The notes under the pieces were generated by a model. It ran no database searches and was not told the origin of the DNA. It worked only from the letters and a program-made list of their open reading frames with translations. DNA of 64,000 nt from Acridotheres tristis (taxonomy: Eukaryota > Chordata > Aves > Passeriformes > Sturnidae). A program made the position numbers and the translations under genes. The stretch lies in assembly GCA_037013685.1 (NCBI GenBank), contig CM072919.1, positions 48,043,616 to 48,107,615 of the forward strand. Reading direction: 5' to 3'. Each line of letters begins with the position of its first letter. Positions within the stretch are counted from its first letter, which is position 1. Positions 1 to 12,100 of the stretch are shown piece after piece.

Positions 1-1580
1 AAGGAGCAGAGAAATGAGGAAAGGAGAGGGCTCTTGGGGAGAGGGAGAAAGACTGCTAACAGAAATGCTATGAAGAGGAAAGGAAGTTGAGCAGTTAAGT
101 GACAGAAAGGAGAAGCAGTGTGAAATTCACATTACAGAAGGCAAATTTCCAACATCAATGGCATTTAGAAGATGTCGCAATTTTTTAACATTTTAAACAA
201 TGTCTTCCTAATATACATTAATCTTATGTTTTAAAATAATTATATTTAGTAGCATGATACAACATATCTGGAGATACGACTCCAGATACCAGCTGAACAC
301 TTTCAAGAAGAGTTCTCCACTTTACAACTCTTCAGTCTGGTTATTCAGACTTCACTTAGTTGTCAATCATTGCTTAAATCCTACGCCAACTTTATATTTT
401 GATAGACTGAAGTTTGCAAAAGGTCAGGTTTGCAAGAGGTGTTGCCCCACTCTAATGCTTTTGAAACATTTACTTATTTATGAGTATTTCAACTCAAAAC
501 GCAAGTATAAAGTAGCAGTAGAATAATAAAGAATCGCTTTTCTCTTTAAACAGTATACTTTAGACAGACTTGTGTCAAGTACAGAAGCACCACATTTTGA
601 CACTAGGTAAGAAAGTAGTCCTTTCAGAGAGCAGGAGAAGAAATCAGTCCTTTTGGAGGTGGGAGGGCAGCCCAGCTGCTGTTGATAGCAACTGCTGAAG
701 TCCTGGATAATGAAGATCCAGTTTTACCTGACAAGAAACAGCAATCTGATTCCAGAGGAGGCAGCATTCTGGCCTCTATAGTAGTTCCTTCTCTGATTGA
801 ACAATGTAAGTAAAAATGAAACACAACAAGAGTGTGCATGATGCATCTTTAAGACTCGCTAAAAAACACTTCTTTCTGAAGTATTAAGAGGAAAAAAATA
901 TTTTTTTAACATCCCTGTTAATAAAAGGAAAAAGCTTTAAAACAGAAGTATAAGATTTAAAATACTAGTAATAAGATTTTTAAGCAGCTGCTCCACGATT
1001 AATTCATCTCATTAAATCTTCTTACCAGAACTGACTTATGTTTGAAAGACAAGCCCTGTGCAGAGGATAAGATCTGATGACAGAATTATAATGTTACCTT
1101 TGAAATCACTTGCTTCCTCAATTTGGTAAGCAATTTTTTATTGACAAGTGAACACAGAAATGAAAAAGTGTTTATTATTTTGAGGAAAATTATCAGCAGA
1201 ATTATGCATATCTTTCACCATCTAATCTATCAAGCATAAATCTAAAATTAATAAACAAGTGAAAATAAATACAAATTAGGAACGTCCTAAAACTACATTT
1301 ATGTTTGTCCAATTAATTAGAAAAAATGGACCTACAGCACAATTAGAAAATGCATGACCAAATCATGCATGAATGCATAAATGGTAAGAATCTACTTCTT
1401 CGTAAATTTATAATGATTATAGGCTAACACTGAAGATACATCAGTACTATGTTACTACTACGTCTTCATTTTATTACTTCACTTTTCATTTTAAATTACC
1501 TCAAAACACCCAGGAAAGGCAAAGAAGTACACAAAAATCCCATGTGGACTTCGTGAACCTGTATAAATGGATGGATACAT
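1..1580. other. Region beyond last confirmed CCDC171 exon, mostly unassigned
   Basis: AT-rich sequence with a purine-rich start (1-120). Apart from the candidate exon at 624-792 I see no gene, repeat family or RNA here. If CCDC171 continues to lower coordinates this is intron or 3' untranslated sequence; otherwise it is intergenic. The open frame at 254-526 on the plus strand has no coding character. Confidence 0.4.
624..792 (-). CDS. Candidate terminal exon of CCDC171 (uncertain)
   Basis: On the minus strand a good acceptor (T-rich tract ending TTCAATCAG) is followed by an open frame of 55 codons and a TGA. After one spare base it reads EGTTIEARMLPPLESDCCFL and ends PPKGLISSPAL, a Ser- and Pro-rich, tail-like sequence. 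Position and strand fit a last exon of CCDC171. Against this: the C-terminal block expected straight after window exon 13 was not found between the two, the phase does not fit window exon 13 directly, no AATAAA follows on this strand down to position 1, and I do not recognise the sequence. The opposite strand is also open here, with plausible splice sites at both ends. It may be a chance frame. Confidence 0.27.
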
Positions 1581-1985
1581 GCTGAAGACAGCGGGAGCAA
1601 GATGGGGCAGGTGGAAGGGAGAGGCAGAGGGACAGCAGGGACAGAAAGACTGATTCAGAGCAAGCAAGACAGAACGGGAAAGAGGCACAGGAAGCAGAAG
1701 AGAGAGCAAGACTCAGGCAGAGTAGTAGGCAGAGACTGACTGAAGGGAAGGCTCATGAGCACGTAGGGCAGAGAGAGCAGGCACCCAGGGAATGGGAAAG
1801 CAAGAGCACCAGAGAGCGGATGCACGTGGTCAAGTGTGCACACAGCAGCAAGTGTGCAGCCAGGAGGGCACCCGTGCAGCAGACAGTGTGCAGAGAGGAC
1901 ACATAGGCAGGCACCAGAGCATGAGAGCGTGTGGTAGAGAGAGACAGAAGGAGGCAGAGACAGGCAAGACAAAGTGGAAACTTAA
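1581..1985. repeat. Purine-rich low-complexity tract
   Basis: About 400 bases in which the plus strand is dominated by G and A, with irregular recurring words such as GAGAGAGCAAG, CAGGCAG and GGCAGAG. No exact repeat unit could be defined. It lies directly beside the 3' end of the CR1 at 2012. Long open frames on both strands here come from the skewed composition and are not coding. Confidence 0.7.
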
Positions 1986-2011
1986 CCATCTCAAACCTGC
2001 CTGAAGCAGAG

Positions 2012-2339
2012 AATCACAGAATCTTAATTGTTGGAAAAGACCTCCAAGGTCCTCAACCCTTGACCAAACACTACTACACCAGCAAACCATAGCACTAAGT
2101 GCCACATCCAGTTGTTCCTTGAACACTTCCAATGATGGTGAATGATTCCACCATATTACTGATGTAATGGCGAATAGTAAGTCCATTCCCATGCCTTAAC
2201 ACCTTTCTGATGTCCAAAGTGAAACTCCTCAAGCACAGTTTGAGCCTATGTCCTCTCGTCCTGTTGCTAATTGCCCAAGAGACTAACTACAGCCTGACTA
2301 CAACCTCCTTTCAGGTAGTAGTAAAGAGCAATGAGGTGT
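2012..2339 (-). mobile_element. CR1 LINE, 3' half (split by LTR)
   Basis: The plus strand begins ATCACAGAATC, the reverse complement of the CR1 3' terminal repeat, then runs through the typical reversed CR1 3' region (GGAAAAGACCTCCAAGGTC, CAACCTCCTTTCAGGTAG). The element is therefore on the minus strand with its 3' end at about 2012. It breaks off at 2339 exactly where the LTR begins and resumes at 3481-3485. The two parts together form one 5'-truncated copy of roughly 650 bases. The last five bases, GGTGT, are the target duplication of the LTR. Confidence 0.9.
2335..2339. repeat. Target-site duplication, left copy
   Basis: GGTGT directly before the LTR, identical to 3481-3485. It belongs to the interrupted CR1 and was copied when the retrovirus inserted. 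Confidence 0.85.
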
Positions 2340-3480
2340 TGTTGGAGGTTAGGATTTTTAGTTTTTCCCTTTCTCTTAGAAAATTTTCCCCCATTTGTTG
2401 CCTAAGAGACGGTAATGATGATACCTGGGAGACAAAGGATGTGGCTGGGAGGAGGAGGAGAGGAAGAGCGCAAATTGCTGCTGTCTCTTGGCTGAGGGGC
2501 TTTCTCTTGGGAAGTGCAGAGACACCGTGAGATTTGGGTTGGGCGTGAGGGGCTGGGCCCATGCCTCGCTCTCGCTCACTCTCTCCTGGGATCCGAATGC
2601 ACAGGTGTGGTTTTGGTACCAGATTGTTGAGGCCAGAGGATTCACTGCCACTGCAGATCTTTTGTCCTTCACTCTGTCTCCTCATCATGGGTGAGCATCT
2701 GCTCAAAAGAACTGTTGAACTGGGAGTTTTCCGACACCTGACCTCAATGGGAAAGGGACTCTGACCCCCCGATCCTTTCCTGGAGGGAGATTCTCCTGGC
2801 TGCTTGTGGCAGCTCCCTGGCAACCCACCTGCCGCTGCCCGGACCAGCTGTTTTCTGCCGCTGCTTCGGGTTTTTTGCTATACTTTAACCTGACACCCGA
2901 ATCCTGCCCAGACTTCCCTGGCTCCTGGCACAGCACTGGAGCTTTGCTACCCTTTGTTGGCCACCCTGGGTGTACCCGCCTCTGCTGTTCCAGCTCGCTG
3001 CGCCGAGGTTCCTGCTGCAGTCCATTTCGCCATCTCGAGGGTCATGAGGCACAGCTGCCACTGGGGGCTTGCAAATGAAGCCCTTTCCCATGCCTTCCGC
3101 CGGCCCGCCATTACCCACGTGAGTGGTGCGCCACAGCGCCCCCTGCCGGCGCGGGGGAGTCACCGCCCCCGCCCTGCCCGGGCAGCAGCAGCGCCCCGTG
3201 CTGGCCGTGCCCGGAACTGCACCGAGGGCAATGGCCGCGGCACAGAAGGGTCACGGGGCTCCTGCTCGGGTTGTGGTTAATGCTGCACTTGTTGTTGTTT
3301 GTTTGTCTTGTTATACATATACGTATACAGCAATAAAGAACTGTCATTCCTTTTCCCATCTTTGACTGAAAGCCCTGTAATTTTAAAGTTATAGTAATTT
3401 GGAGGGAAGGAGGTTATATTTTCCATTCCAAGGGAGGTTCCCACCTTCCTTGGCAAACATTTGTTCTTTAAACCAGGACA
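2340..3480 (+). mobile_element. Solo LTR, ERVL-type
   Basis: An 1141-base element beginning TGTTGGAGG and ending CCAGGACA, so TG to CA, flanked on both sides by GGTGT (2335-2339 and 3481-3485). A five-base duplication suits class III (ERVL) retroviruses. Near the 3' end an AATAAA polyadenylation signal (3332-3337) follows a T/G-rich and ATAC-rich stretch, as in avian ERVL LTRs. The interior is GC-rich at 2820-3260. No gag, pol or env is present, so this is the remnant left by recombination between two LTRs. The longest open frames in it (170 codons at 2311-2823 on the minus strand, 108 codons at 2954-3280 on the plus strand) are not viral genes. Confidence 0.88.
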
Positions 3481-3485
3481 GGTGT
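3481..3485. repeat. Target-site duplication, right copy
   Basis: GGTGT directly after the CA end of the LTR. Removing one copy together with the LTR restores a continuous CR1 consensus-like sequence across the break. Confidence 0.85.
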
Positions 3486-3805
3486 CCCCTGAGCTTCCTT
3501 TTCCCCAAACTAAACAACACCAACTCCTTCAGCTGCTCCTCACAGGACTTGTGCTTTGCACCTTCCCCAGCTCTGTTGCCCTTCTCTGGATATATTCCAA
3601 CCTCTCAATGTCTGTCCTCTAGTGATTGAGGGAGGGGCCCAGAACTGGACACAGCACTTGAGGCGTGGGCTCACCAGTGCTGAATACCGGGAACAATTAC
3701 TCAATCACTGCCCTGGTCCTGCTGGGCACACTATTGCTGATACAGGCCACGATGTCAAGCTGCTGTCAACCAGCACTCCCAGATCCTTTTCTGGTTGCTT
3801 TTCTG
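3481..3805 (-). mobile_element. CR1 LINE, upstream half (split by LTR)
   Basis: Continuation of the CR1 at 2012-2339. The plus strand reads the reversed CR1 sequence CCCCTGAGCTTCC, TTGCCCTTCTCTGGA, GGCCCAGAACTGGACACAG and CTGGTCCTGCTGGGCACACT in canonical order. It fades at about 3800, the 5' truncation point of the original insertion. No intact reading frame remains. Confidence 0.9.
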
Positions 3806-4868
3806 TGTTCAACTAGTACCTAGAGTCATGTCCTCAGATAGGTTGGATCATGCCGATAAATATTTAGAAGTAATTTTAGCATAAATCAAGTATAATTCCT
3901 TTAAAACATAATATTAACATATGTGTCTGAAGTATTTAAATTTGCTTCAAGAAGTTTCTTTCATTTTCTACCCTTCTGTGTCTATGTCTCCAAATAGAAG
4001 AAACCTAAATTGGTAATATACCAATGCTCAACTATTTATACATAATATCATTGGATTTTTTTGAGGGCTTTATGAATTGTCTTTAGGTGAAAATACTTGG
4101 CCTTACTATCAATTACATACTTGATGTAAAAGTACTTGAACAATTCAGAATTAATTTTCTGAATGCCCACCTTTTCTGTGAGCCAAAAAACTATTTCAGA
4201 AGGCTGTTAAGATTATTGAGTAACCTTATCCTCATTCTAAAGATGTAACAGAATTGAACTTTGTATTTCATAAACAGCTGATAACCTTGACTGCTTAATT
4301 TAAATAGTCATCTGCCAAGCAAGACTACTAGAACCGGTAATACTATGTCATTTTAGTTGCCTATTGAATGCTATATCCTGTATTCATAGGAGGTTTCACA
4401 TATGGTTCCACTTTTTGTCTCCAGTAGGAACATTAGAGCATGGCCAGAATAGTACACCTTAAATGCTGTGTTCATTGTCTTCCAGGTGCTTGAAAACAAT
4501 TCTATAATTTTCCACTTTCAAACTTAGGTAGCAAACAGCACAATTTTGTGATGTAACATTCTTCACTGCAATTGCATATCACGTGAGACTTTTTCAAAGC
4601 TATAGCAATCATATTTTATAATAATCTTAGAGATATTATACCTTTTTCATTATTTATCCAACTGAAGTGACATTTTCAAACTACTACAGTAATTCTGCTG
4701 CAGTCCTCAAGAATTTAACAAATGCCTACAAATTAAGTCATACTTTCACTACTTGCATGGGGCTTTAGAAGATGCTTAGTGCAAAGATATGCTTGTTGAA
4801 TAACTTAACATTTCAACCTACTACATAACTTTGCAATTTGGAACCATTTCATGAAGTGCAGGCTTTGG

Positions 4869-4898
4869 AGAAGATACACAGAATGGTGTGTATCTTCT
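4869..4898. repeat. Perfect 12-bp inverted repeat, 6-base loop
   Basis: AGAAGATACACA (4869-4880) is followed by the loop GAATGG and the exact reverse complement TGTGTATCTTCT (4887-4898). It would form a short hairpin in RNA or DNA. The stem is too short for a typical microRNA precursor as it stands. Confidence 0.85.
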
Positions 4899-5523
4899 TT
4901 GATGGTATGTCCAAATATTTCATTTCATTACCTAAAGGTCAAAACTAGAGGGCACAATTCTTTAAAAGATGCATACCACTTCCACACAATGAAGAAGAGA
5001 TACAATCAGACACCAATGGATATATAATTAATTACTGATCTCAGCCACCTACTACAAACTAGATGCATGAATAATAAAAACAAAACAATGTAATGTTCTG
5101 GCAGTACTCAACAGTTCTGATAGCCAGTGCTTCATCCTTATCACACAATCTAATTTAAGATCTTAATTTTTCAAGCAATTTTAAAAAAATATACCATCAA
5201 ATACCAATAAATTTAGACTTGAGGAAAAAACTCCTGATGTCTAACACTTGCAGATAATAAGACCTTAAACTGAGTTGTACTTATCACAGATTTACTATAG
5301 CAGCTCTAGAGAACATGCAGGCAAACAATTCCACTGGTTTTAAAGAGAAGTGTCCATAAAGTGATTACTCACAGTTTACCTCATTCAAGATTACCAGATT
5401 GCTCTTAATGTAGTTTTGCATGAAATTGACATCAATTAGCTGACTCCAAGTTATAAAAGGAAAATTTTATAAGAAAATACCTCCAATGTGCTTAGAAAGT
5501 TATCGAAAAAGGACTATGTAACT

Positions 5524-5601
5524 AGAGATAGGGAGAGGAAGAGGTAGAGAAGGGGAAGGAAGAGAAGCAGAAGGGAAAAGGAGAAAGGGAAGGAAGAAAG
5601 G
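5524..5601. repeat. Homopurine GA-rich tract
   Basis: About 78 bases of almost pure A and G on the plus strand, with short GGAAG and GAGAGG repeats interrupted by only a few pyrimidines. Such tracts can adopt triplex structure. In the CCDC171 transcript, if transcription reaches here, it would be polypyrimidine. Confidence 0.8.
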
Positions 5602-7157
5602 AACTTCACAGTGATACAAAGTGAACCATTGGAGCTGTTTGTGTACGCACAGAGTAACCAAGTGTAACTGAAGCTGTGAGGTAAACAAAAAGTAGGTTTA
5701 CATCACTGCACTACCAGTGCAGCACATACATTACTCTGGGTTAGGTATAGCATAAGTAAGTACTCTCTTCAAATGTGAAATGCAACTTTTTATACTACTG
5801 TTTCCATTCTTAGAAATGGTGAAGGAATTGGAAATGCTTCTGCAATCATTGGAAGGTTAAAAAAGAATGGAAGTTGGCATGAGACAAAAAGCCAGAAGCA
5901 GGTACCCAAACAGGCTCCTGAATTAGAAGAGTAGTATTTAAAAGCTGGTGATATCTATGACAGCTTCTTAGAAAAAAGATGCACCTGTGGAGCTTTTTGC
6001 ACAGCTTTAAAAGTGATCATCACTGCATGGGGAAGCATTTGTAATCCACCCTCTGCCAGAGACGTCCAGATGTGCTTACTAAGGTGCACGGGAATCTCAC
6101 ATATTACATATTACTACTTAATTATAGAAACATGATAATACACACATAATTTAAATATTTTTCATATTGAAAGACATGAATGCAAAAGGGCAACAATGAG
6201 AAATTTTCAGTTTAGAATCAGCCTCTCTTGACTATTTGGTTTTGTGACACTGTTCCTGCGACTATATACTGCATCTAGAACTGAAAATCTACAATAAATT
6301 TAAGAAGGTTACTACAGAAAAGTGTACATATTATGCAATATTTGCATTTCCTAACATCATTGCACTTTACTTGACTACCTTTAATCTATCTGATTCAGAT
6401 AGAAGAACACAATGAAAGAAGTATGTACTCACTCTGCCTTTTGTTCTCTCATTGGGAAAACAAAATATTCTAACAATAATGCATTCTGCACAGCTATAAA
6501 GACTAAGGCATAGTTTGTATAGAAGAAGACACAACTAACTTAGAAATAATAAGGAGGCATTGCACAGAATCCATTTTCACAGCTGAAGACATGTACATTT
6601 TCAGTTCATTTATTTTCCCCAGCTTCCTCCTAATAAAATCAGCATTTTGAAACAAGTAAGTGTTTAAACCTTCATAAACAAAATAGCTCCTATAATAAAG
6701 TATTCCAAATAGCAGTTTCTTTCAAATTATGAGTGCTAAAGATCATTGTTAATTCTAAAACAGAAATGTGAACAAATCTGATACTGATCAAAGTATAAAA
6801 TAAACTGACCAAAGCAGTATAAAAATCTTGTCTTTTTCCCTCCCATTTAAAATTTCTATTTGTCTTGCTTAAATTAAGCAGAGGAAATGGGAGTGGGATA
6901 GAGTGATATTAATTTACAAATAGAGAATTTGTGTTTTTCCATGGTCATATCCCTGTCAGTTATTTAACATTATACCTGCACAATTAAAAGTTCACATCAT
7001 CTCTGAAATACCACATCCAACAGTATATATGAAAATTACTTCTCTTTCAACTGTTGAGTACAATAGTTTTGAAGTATTTTCTTCTCCACACATTCAGAGC
7101 AGTCTAGCTTCTTGTTCTCAGTTGCAAAAAATGAAAACAAGAAACAGGATTATTTTA

Positions 7158-7298
<141 letters not shown>

Positions 7299-7807
7299 CT
7301 AAAGGGAAAAAAACAGCATCAATGGTAATTCCCCTTCAGACACATTAACTGGGATGAACTGGGTCCCCTTGAGCCCACTGAGTGGACTTGCATTGATCGC
7401 TGGACCTGAAATCCATGAATAAATTTAGGACTAATTGATTTTTCGTTGCAAATAAATCTCTAATTCAGAGTGCTGGGAGAGAATGTTAAGAAGAAAAAGC
7501 ACCTTCCCTTGGTCTGAAATGAGAAGAAAAGACACTAAGGGCTTTGTAGCCCAGCTGGCATATACATTTCACAGATCTGTCGCCTGTGAAAACCTCCTAA
7601 GAAAAGAAACAGTAATTGTACTTCCAAATGAAACAAACACGAGCCACGAAATTAAGAAGTTCATGTGATCACATCAGTGAGAAGCTGGAACGTGAATTCT
7701 GTGTACTCTTGGTATCGCTCCTCCAGAATAAGGTTCATTTAGAAACAACTTAGTCCAAAGTCAGAATAAAATGAGTAATCCACAAATACAGCAAACTAAC
7801 TAACCTG

Positions 7808-8220
7808 TAGCTTTCCGACGGGTAAGGGGGGGGGTTTAAGAACGGGAGGAAGAACGAAATGCTCTATTTCTGCGGGCTCGGGCTGAGCCGTAAGGCACTG
7901 AGCGGTGTTACCGGAGTTAGGCCGCGCAGTTCCGCGGAGCGGGCAGGCCGCGATTCGCGCGGAGCGGGGCCCGCCGCCGCCCGCCAGCCGCGCGCGCTCG
8001 GCCCGAGCCGCCCGACGGCCCGCGCGCCCTTGGTGTCGCAGTGCCACCTGCCGGCCGCGCGCGGCAGCGCCGCCCGCGCTTTTGTCCTCGGGCACGGCGC
8101 GGCACGGCGGGAAGCGCGGACCCCGCGCGGGCCGCTCCCGCCGGCGCCGCGTGCCCTGCGCGTCGCAACGTGTCGCGCCGCTGCACCTTCCGCACCGCTC
8201 GCCTTCACACACCCTATGGT
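7808..8220. promoter_or_regulatory. Intronic CpG island, possible promoter
   Basis: About 400 bases that are very GC-rich and dense in CpG, with runs such as GCCGCGCGCGGCAGCGCCGCCC, in sharp contrast to the AT-rich flanks. It lies in the 12-kb intron between window exons 12 and 13, about 0.5 kb upstream (in transcription) of exon 13. Dense unmethylated CpG in vertebrates usually marks a promoter. No TATA box or exon can be tied to it. Frames of 80-148 codons on both strands are by-products of the composition. It could serve a short CCDC171 transcript or an antisense RNA. Confidence 0.6.
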
Positions 8221-9068
8221 GCCACGCACCCATTCTTCATTCTATTTAATGCGAAATTTACAACGTCCATCTCCAGGAGATCCCAGTAGTCAGATTATAT
8301 TCTAATACAGATGGATAGACACACATTCGAATATATGTTAGTACAAACGAATAGATTAAATCCATTTATTTGGCACACACTGCATCTGTCGAGTAGCAAT
8401 AGTGAGTACTGCAAAATTAATTTACTGTTTTAATTACCTAATACACAATCTAATACAAAAGCATATACTGAATATACACTAAAACATATACTGGATATAT
8501 TCTAAATACATATAAATCAGCAGATATACTATTTACTAAGTAGTATTTTAATAAATTTCAGTTTTTGTTAGAGGCTGCCTTTCCCACAAGAAGGTACCGA
8601 ACATGAATTAAAACATAAGTCTATTCATTTTAAATCCCAGATTACTTTTCTGTAACCACTTACAAAATTAGATTCTTGTAAAATGTTGATTGTGAGTGAA
8701 CAGATTTCAAATAATAGCAAAGCCTTTGAAATCTGCTCTGATTGAAAGAAGCATGTGTGCAAATCTACTGATACAAAGAAGAAGAGATTTTATTTCACTC
8801 GTTCCTCTGTTCTGTGGGAATAGGGAGCCCTACATTTCCCAAGTTGACCTAAAGAATTCCTGTCAATACCTGTGGCTGCCAAACATATGCACTATGATGC
8901 AATTTTTATAACAGGAAAGGTCCTCTACGCATTTTTTGCACACATAGTGCACTAGGTTCAGGATATACAATCCTATGGAACAAACATACTCTCTAGAGTG
9001 TTCTGTCAGCATGTGTAATTCTGGTCAGACGTTAACCTTGCTGAATATAACAAAATACATTGCTTTAA

Positions 9069-9110
9069 ATACACACACATGCACGCATGCACGCACACAC
9101 GCGCACACAC
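9069..9110. repeat. CA/CG dinucleotide microsatellite
   Basis: An alternating purine-pyrimidine tract with ACACACAC, GCACGCATGCACGC and CGCGCACACAC units, imperfect, about 42 bases. Alternating tracts of this kind favour Z-DNA and vary in length between individuals. Confidence 0.85.
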
Positions 9111-12100
9111 TTGATTTACATTTTTATAGCTTATATATACACCAACTTTTCAGCGTCTTTGCTGCCAGTATGCACACAGATAAAAGGAAACATTAATGTG
9201 GATTAAGGTACTAAGAATTTATCAACATCAAACCACCAGTGTTTTGCCTTCTACCCTTCTGAACCGTAGTCAATAGATCTAAATATTTTACTGCACCCTG
9301 GCCAATTCATTGTTTGATGTTTAAAAACTCAAACAGAATCAAAGAAAATTTATTAAATTTCAGCCCCCAAATGAGATACTATTAGCTTTGAAAGTCAAGT
9401 TTAACTGCGATATTGATGATTCTCTTTTTTCTGTGACAAAATTCACAAGGGAAATCCCTATGTCAAAGTACAAAAGCAGATTGCTAATACTAGGGGGAAA
9501 AAAACAATGTATAAGCAATGTAGGTATAATATATACACAATACAGACAGTAGAAGTCCTTTTAACCCTATTAGTTTCAAACTCTCAGTATTGGGGTCTGA
9601 CACTCACTGAACAATAAAATATAAACCCCATTTTTTAAATGGCTGCACTGTGAGAAACAAATGCCATTAATACCACTGCAGAAAAGTATGTATTAGCTTC
9701 TTAAAGAGTATGATTTTTGATATGAGGATTCACAATTAAAAAAACAAACCAAACACTTTTTTGTGTTTGTAAATACTTAAGAGTGTAGAGAGTACATCTC
9801 ATTATCAGTATGCATCCTGAGAAACTGAAAATTAAGACAGACTTTTCCTTTGAAAAATACTCATGAGGGTTCAGGAAAAATTGTAAGAACAAAAGACTGG
9901 GTGTATGCTGTACAAATATCACTATATCGTTTTACTAGAAGTGAAAACATTCCAAGTTGCCTACCTATTCAAGAACTGGAAAGCTATAATGGCCATGCCT
10001 GCATGGAATCATGTTGGAGAGACCAGATCTGTACAGAATCTTAGTAAAGAACTAATTTAATAACTTCTGTCTATTGGCTTTTTGAGATCCAGAAACAAAA
10101 CAACAGGAATTGGGAAACTGTATTTATTGCCTTGTTTTCTAATTCAGTAAAAAAAATAAATACATACAAACTTACATTCCAGAACCACGAGGCAAAGATA
10201 AAATAGGTAATTTCGTTTCTTTTTTAAAATAGAGGGGTTTTTTGGAAGTTCAACAGGCAGAAGATCAATCCTATGCAGTTAAGCTTTAAAATGCAATTTT
10301 CAGAGCTTTTTTGTATTTAATGACTTTTTTTTTCCCTCCATATGAAATCTAAAGCAAGATCATTTTGTCTGAAAGGTCTCCCAAGGCTAGAGAGCTTTAT
10401 ATTAAAATCTAAAACACCTAATCAGCTAATCAGGCTTATTGTAATAATTAAAAATGTCTAAAACCAGTTTCACTTCCCTATATTCTAAAATTATTATAGA
10501 GAAAAATTCTGTAAGTTTATATTTATCCAAAGTTAGTGAAGGTTTTGGCCATTTCTGATTTTAGTAAATATAATTTTAGTTGAGACTGTGAAAGGTTTCA
10601 AGAGTGATTTTATACAGAGTATAGTTAAGTGACATGACAGCATGATTCTAAATATGACCATTAAATTTTTCAGTTTAGACATACTATCTGAAAACAGGCA
10701 AAATCACAAATGGGTCCACATTCTAAATACTCATAGCATTTTACAATAAAGGAGAAGAGTGACTTATGACAGTGTTTAACTTTTTAATTAATTAGGAGAG
10801 CAACAAAGAAGACAACACTATACTCACTCAATTTAAAATCAATAAAGTACTCATTAATTCAGATCAAAGCTGAAACAGAATAATAAACTGAAGTTACGCT
10901 ATTGACTGAACCAAGGTGTAGAATTTGATGGGCTAATTCTACATGTCCAAAATTGAACTTAAAATTTTCTGCTGCTCAAGATAATAACAGTTTTGTCTAC
11001 AGTCCACTCCAGTGTTCACTTTGGTTTTTCTATGCACAGTTTGATGTGGTATATCCAGTTATGCCAACAGAGACATGATACTAAATGCTAGCAAGTTCTA
11101 AATAGCATTAGAATGTGCTCAGCCCTTCCTAATGTCTTTTCCCAGTTGCAATATGACGCGTACAACAAACCTGAGATTTTAGTTTTTACTTTATTCCCAA
11201 TTCAATGATTCCTTATGGTGAAAAGAAAGTTATGGATATAAACTTCACAATGTAAGCTATATATAAGAACATTTTATAAGTTCAAAGTTCACCAACTCTA
11301 TATTAAAAAAAACCCAACAACTTATTTTTCTTTAATTTCCTATTATTTTTTAAATAGCATATCATCTGCAATTTACAGAGCAGAACAAGATCTACAGTGA
11401 TTTGGTGATAAGTGAATGTAAAACAGTGATTTAATCTGTTTGTCTTTGAGATGACCATATTGTTGATATAACAGAAACTGCAAATTATTCTAAAAGAGTA
11501 CAAGCAAAATGCTTTCTACCACACTGCTGTATGTTCTGCATGTGACATACAACTGACAAAAATGAGTTTAGAACTTTTTCAAGTAGAAGAAAGCAGTTTG
11601 AATGCAAATCTTAGTCTTAACCACAGTCTTGCAAGTATGTGGCTGATTCAGCTGCATAGTGTCCATACGTCCAGGGCAGCATTCAGAGTGGGGGCCATAT
11701 AACACAGGTCAAGAACATGATCATCTACCGGATATAGTTCTTTGCCATGGGAAGCATTTTAACAGAAATAAGTTACATAGTAACTGCTTTGAATGGTCAA
11801 GTCTTTGTTATAGTGTTATACAAATGATCACAGAACTGAGAAGAATAATAAAAAATTATATACATTGTTAGATAGAATTAAACCTTCATGAACACTTCCT
11901 ATTTTTTTCGTGTTTAGTATGAATTGCTGAAGTTTTCTTATTCTATATTAAAAATATAAGTGAATATACAGGAACAATATTGTACCAACAATAATATTGA
12001 ATAGTCTTGATAACAGTAGTTCTTCAAGTAAGTTAACAATACAGATTATTTTCCTTATGATACATTCATACACTTTGAGGTCTCTAGAAAACAGTGATCA

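Noticed and set aside
1753..2192. Overlapping frames of 70-120 codons on both strands
   Set aside because: They arise from the purine-skewed tract and the reversed CR1 end.
2311..2823. 170-codon open frame on the minus strand
   Set aside because: It spans the CR1/LTR junction and the LTR interior, on the strand opposite to the LTR. No viral or host protein is recognisable.
3332..3337. AATAAA as the polyadenylation site of a host gene
   Set aside because: It lies at the usual place inside the ERVL-type LTR on the plus strand, opposite to CCDC171.
5380..5439. Possible 60-nt minus-strand CCDC171 exon (LIDVNFMQNYIKSNLVILNE) with AG and GT borders in phase 0
   Set aside because: The phases fit the exon at 7167, but the acceptor lacks a good pyrimidine tract and the sequence does not resemble the family block expected there. 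A chance frame of this size is likely in 7 kb.
7796..8305. Open frames of 82-148 codons on both strands of the GC-rich block
   Set aside because: Stop codons are rare in CpG-rich DNA. The frames overlap in all directions, are Arg/Ala/Pro-rich and match no family.
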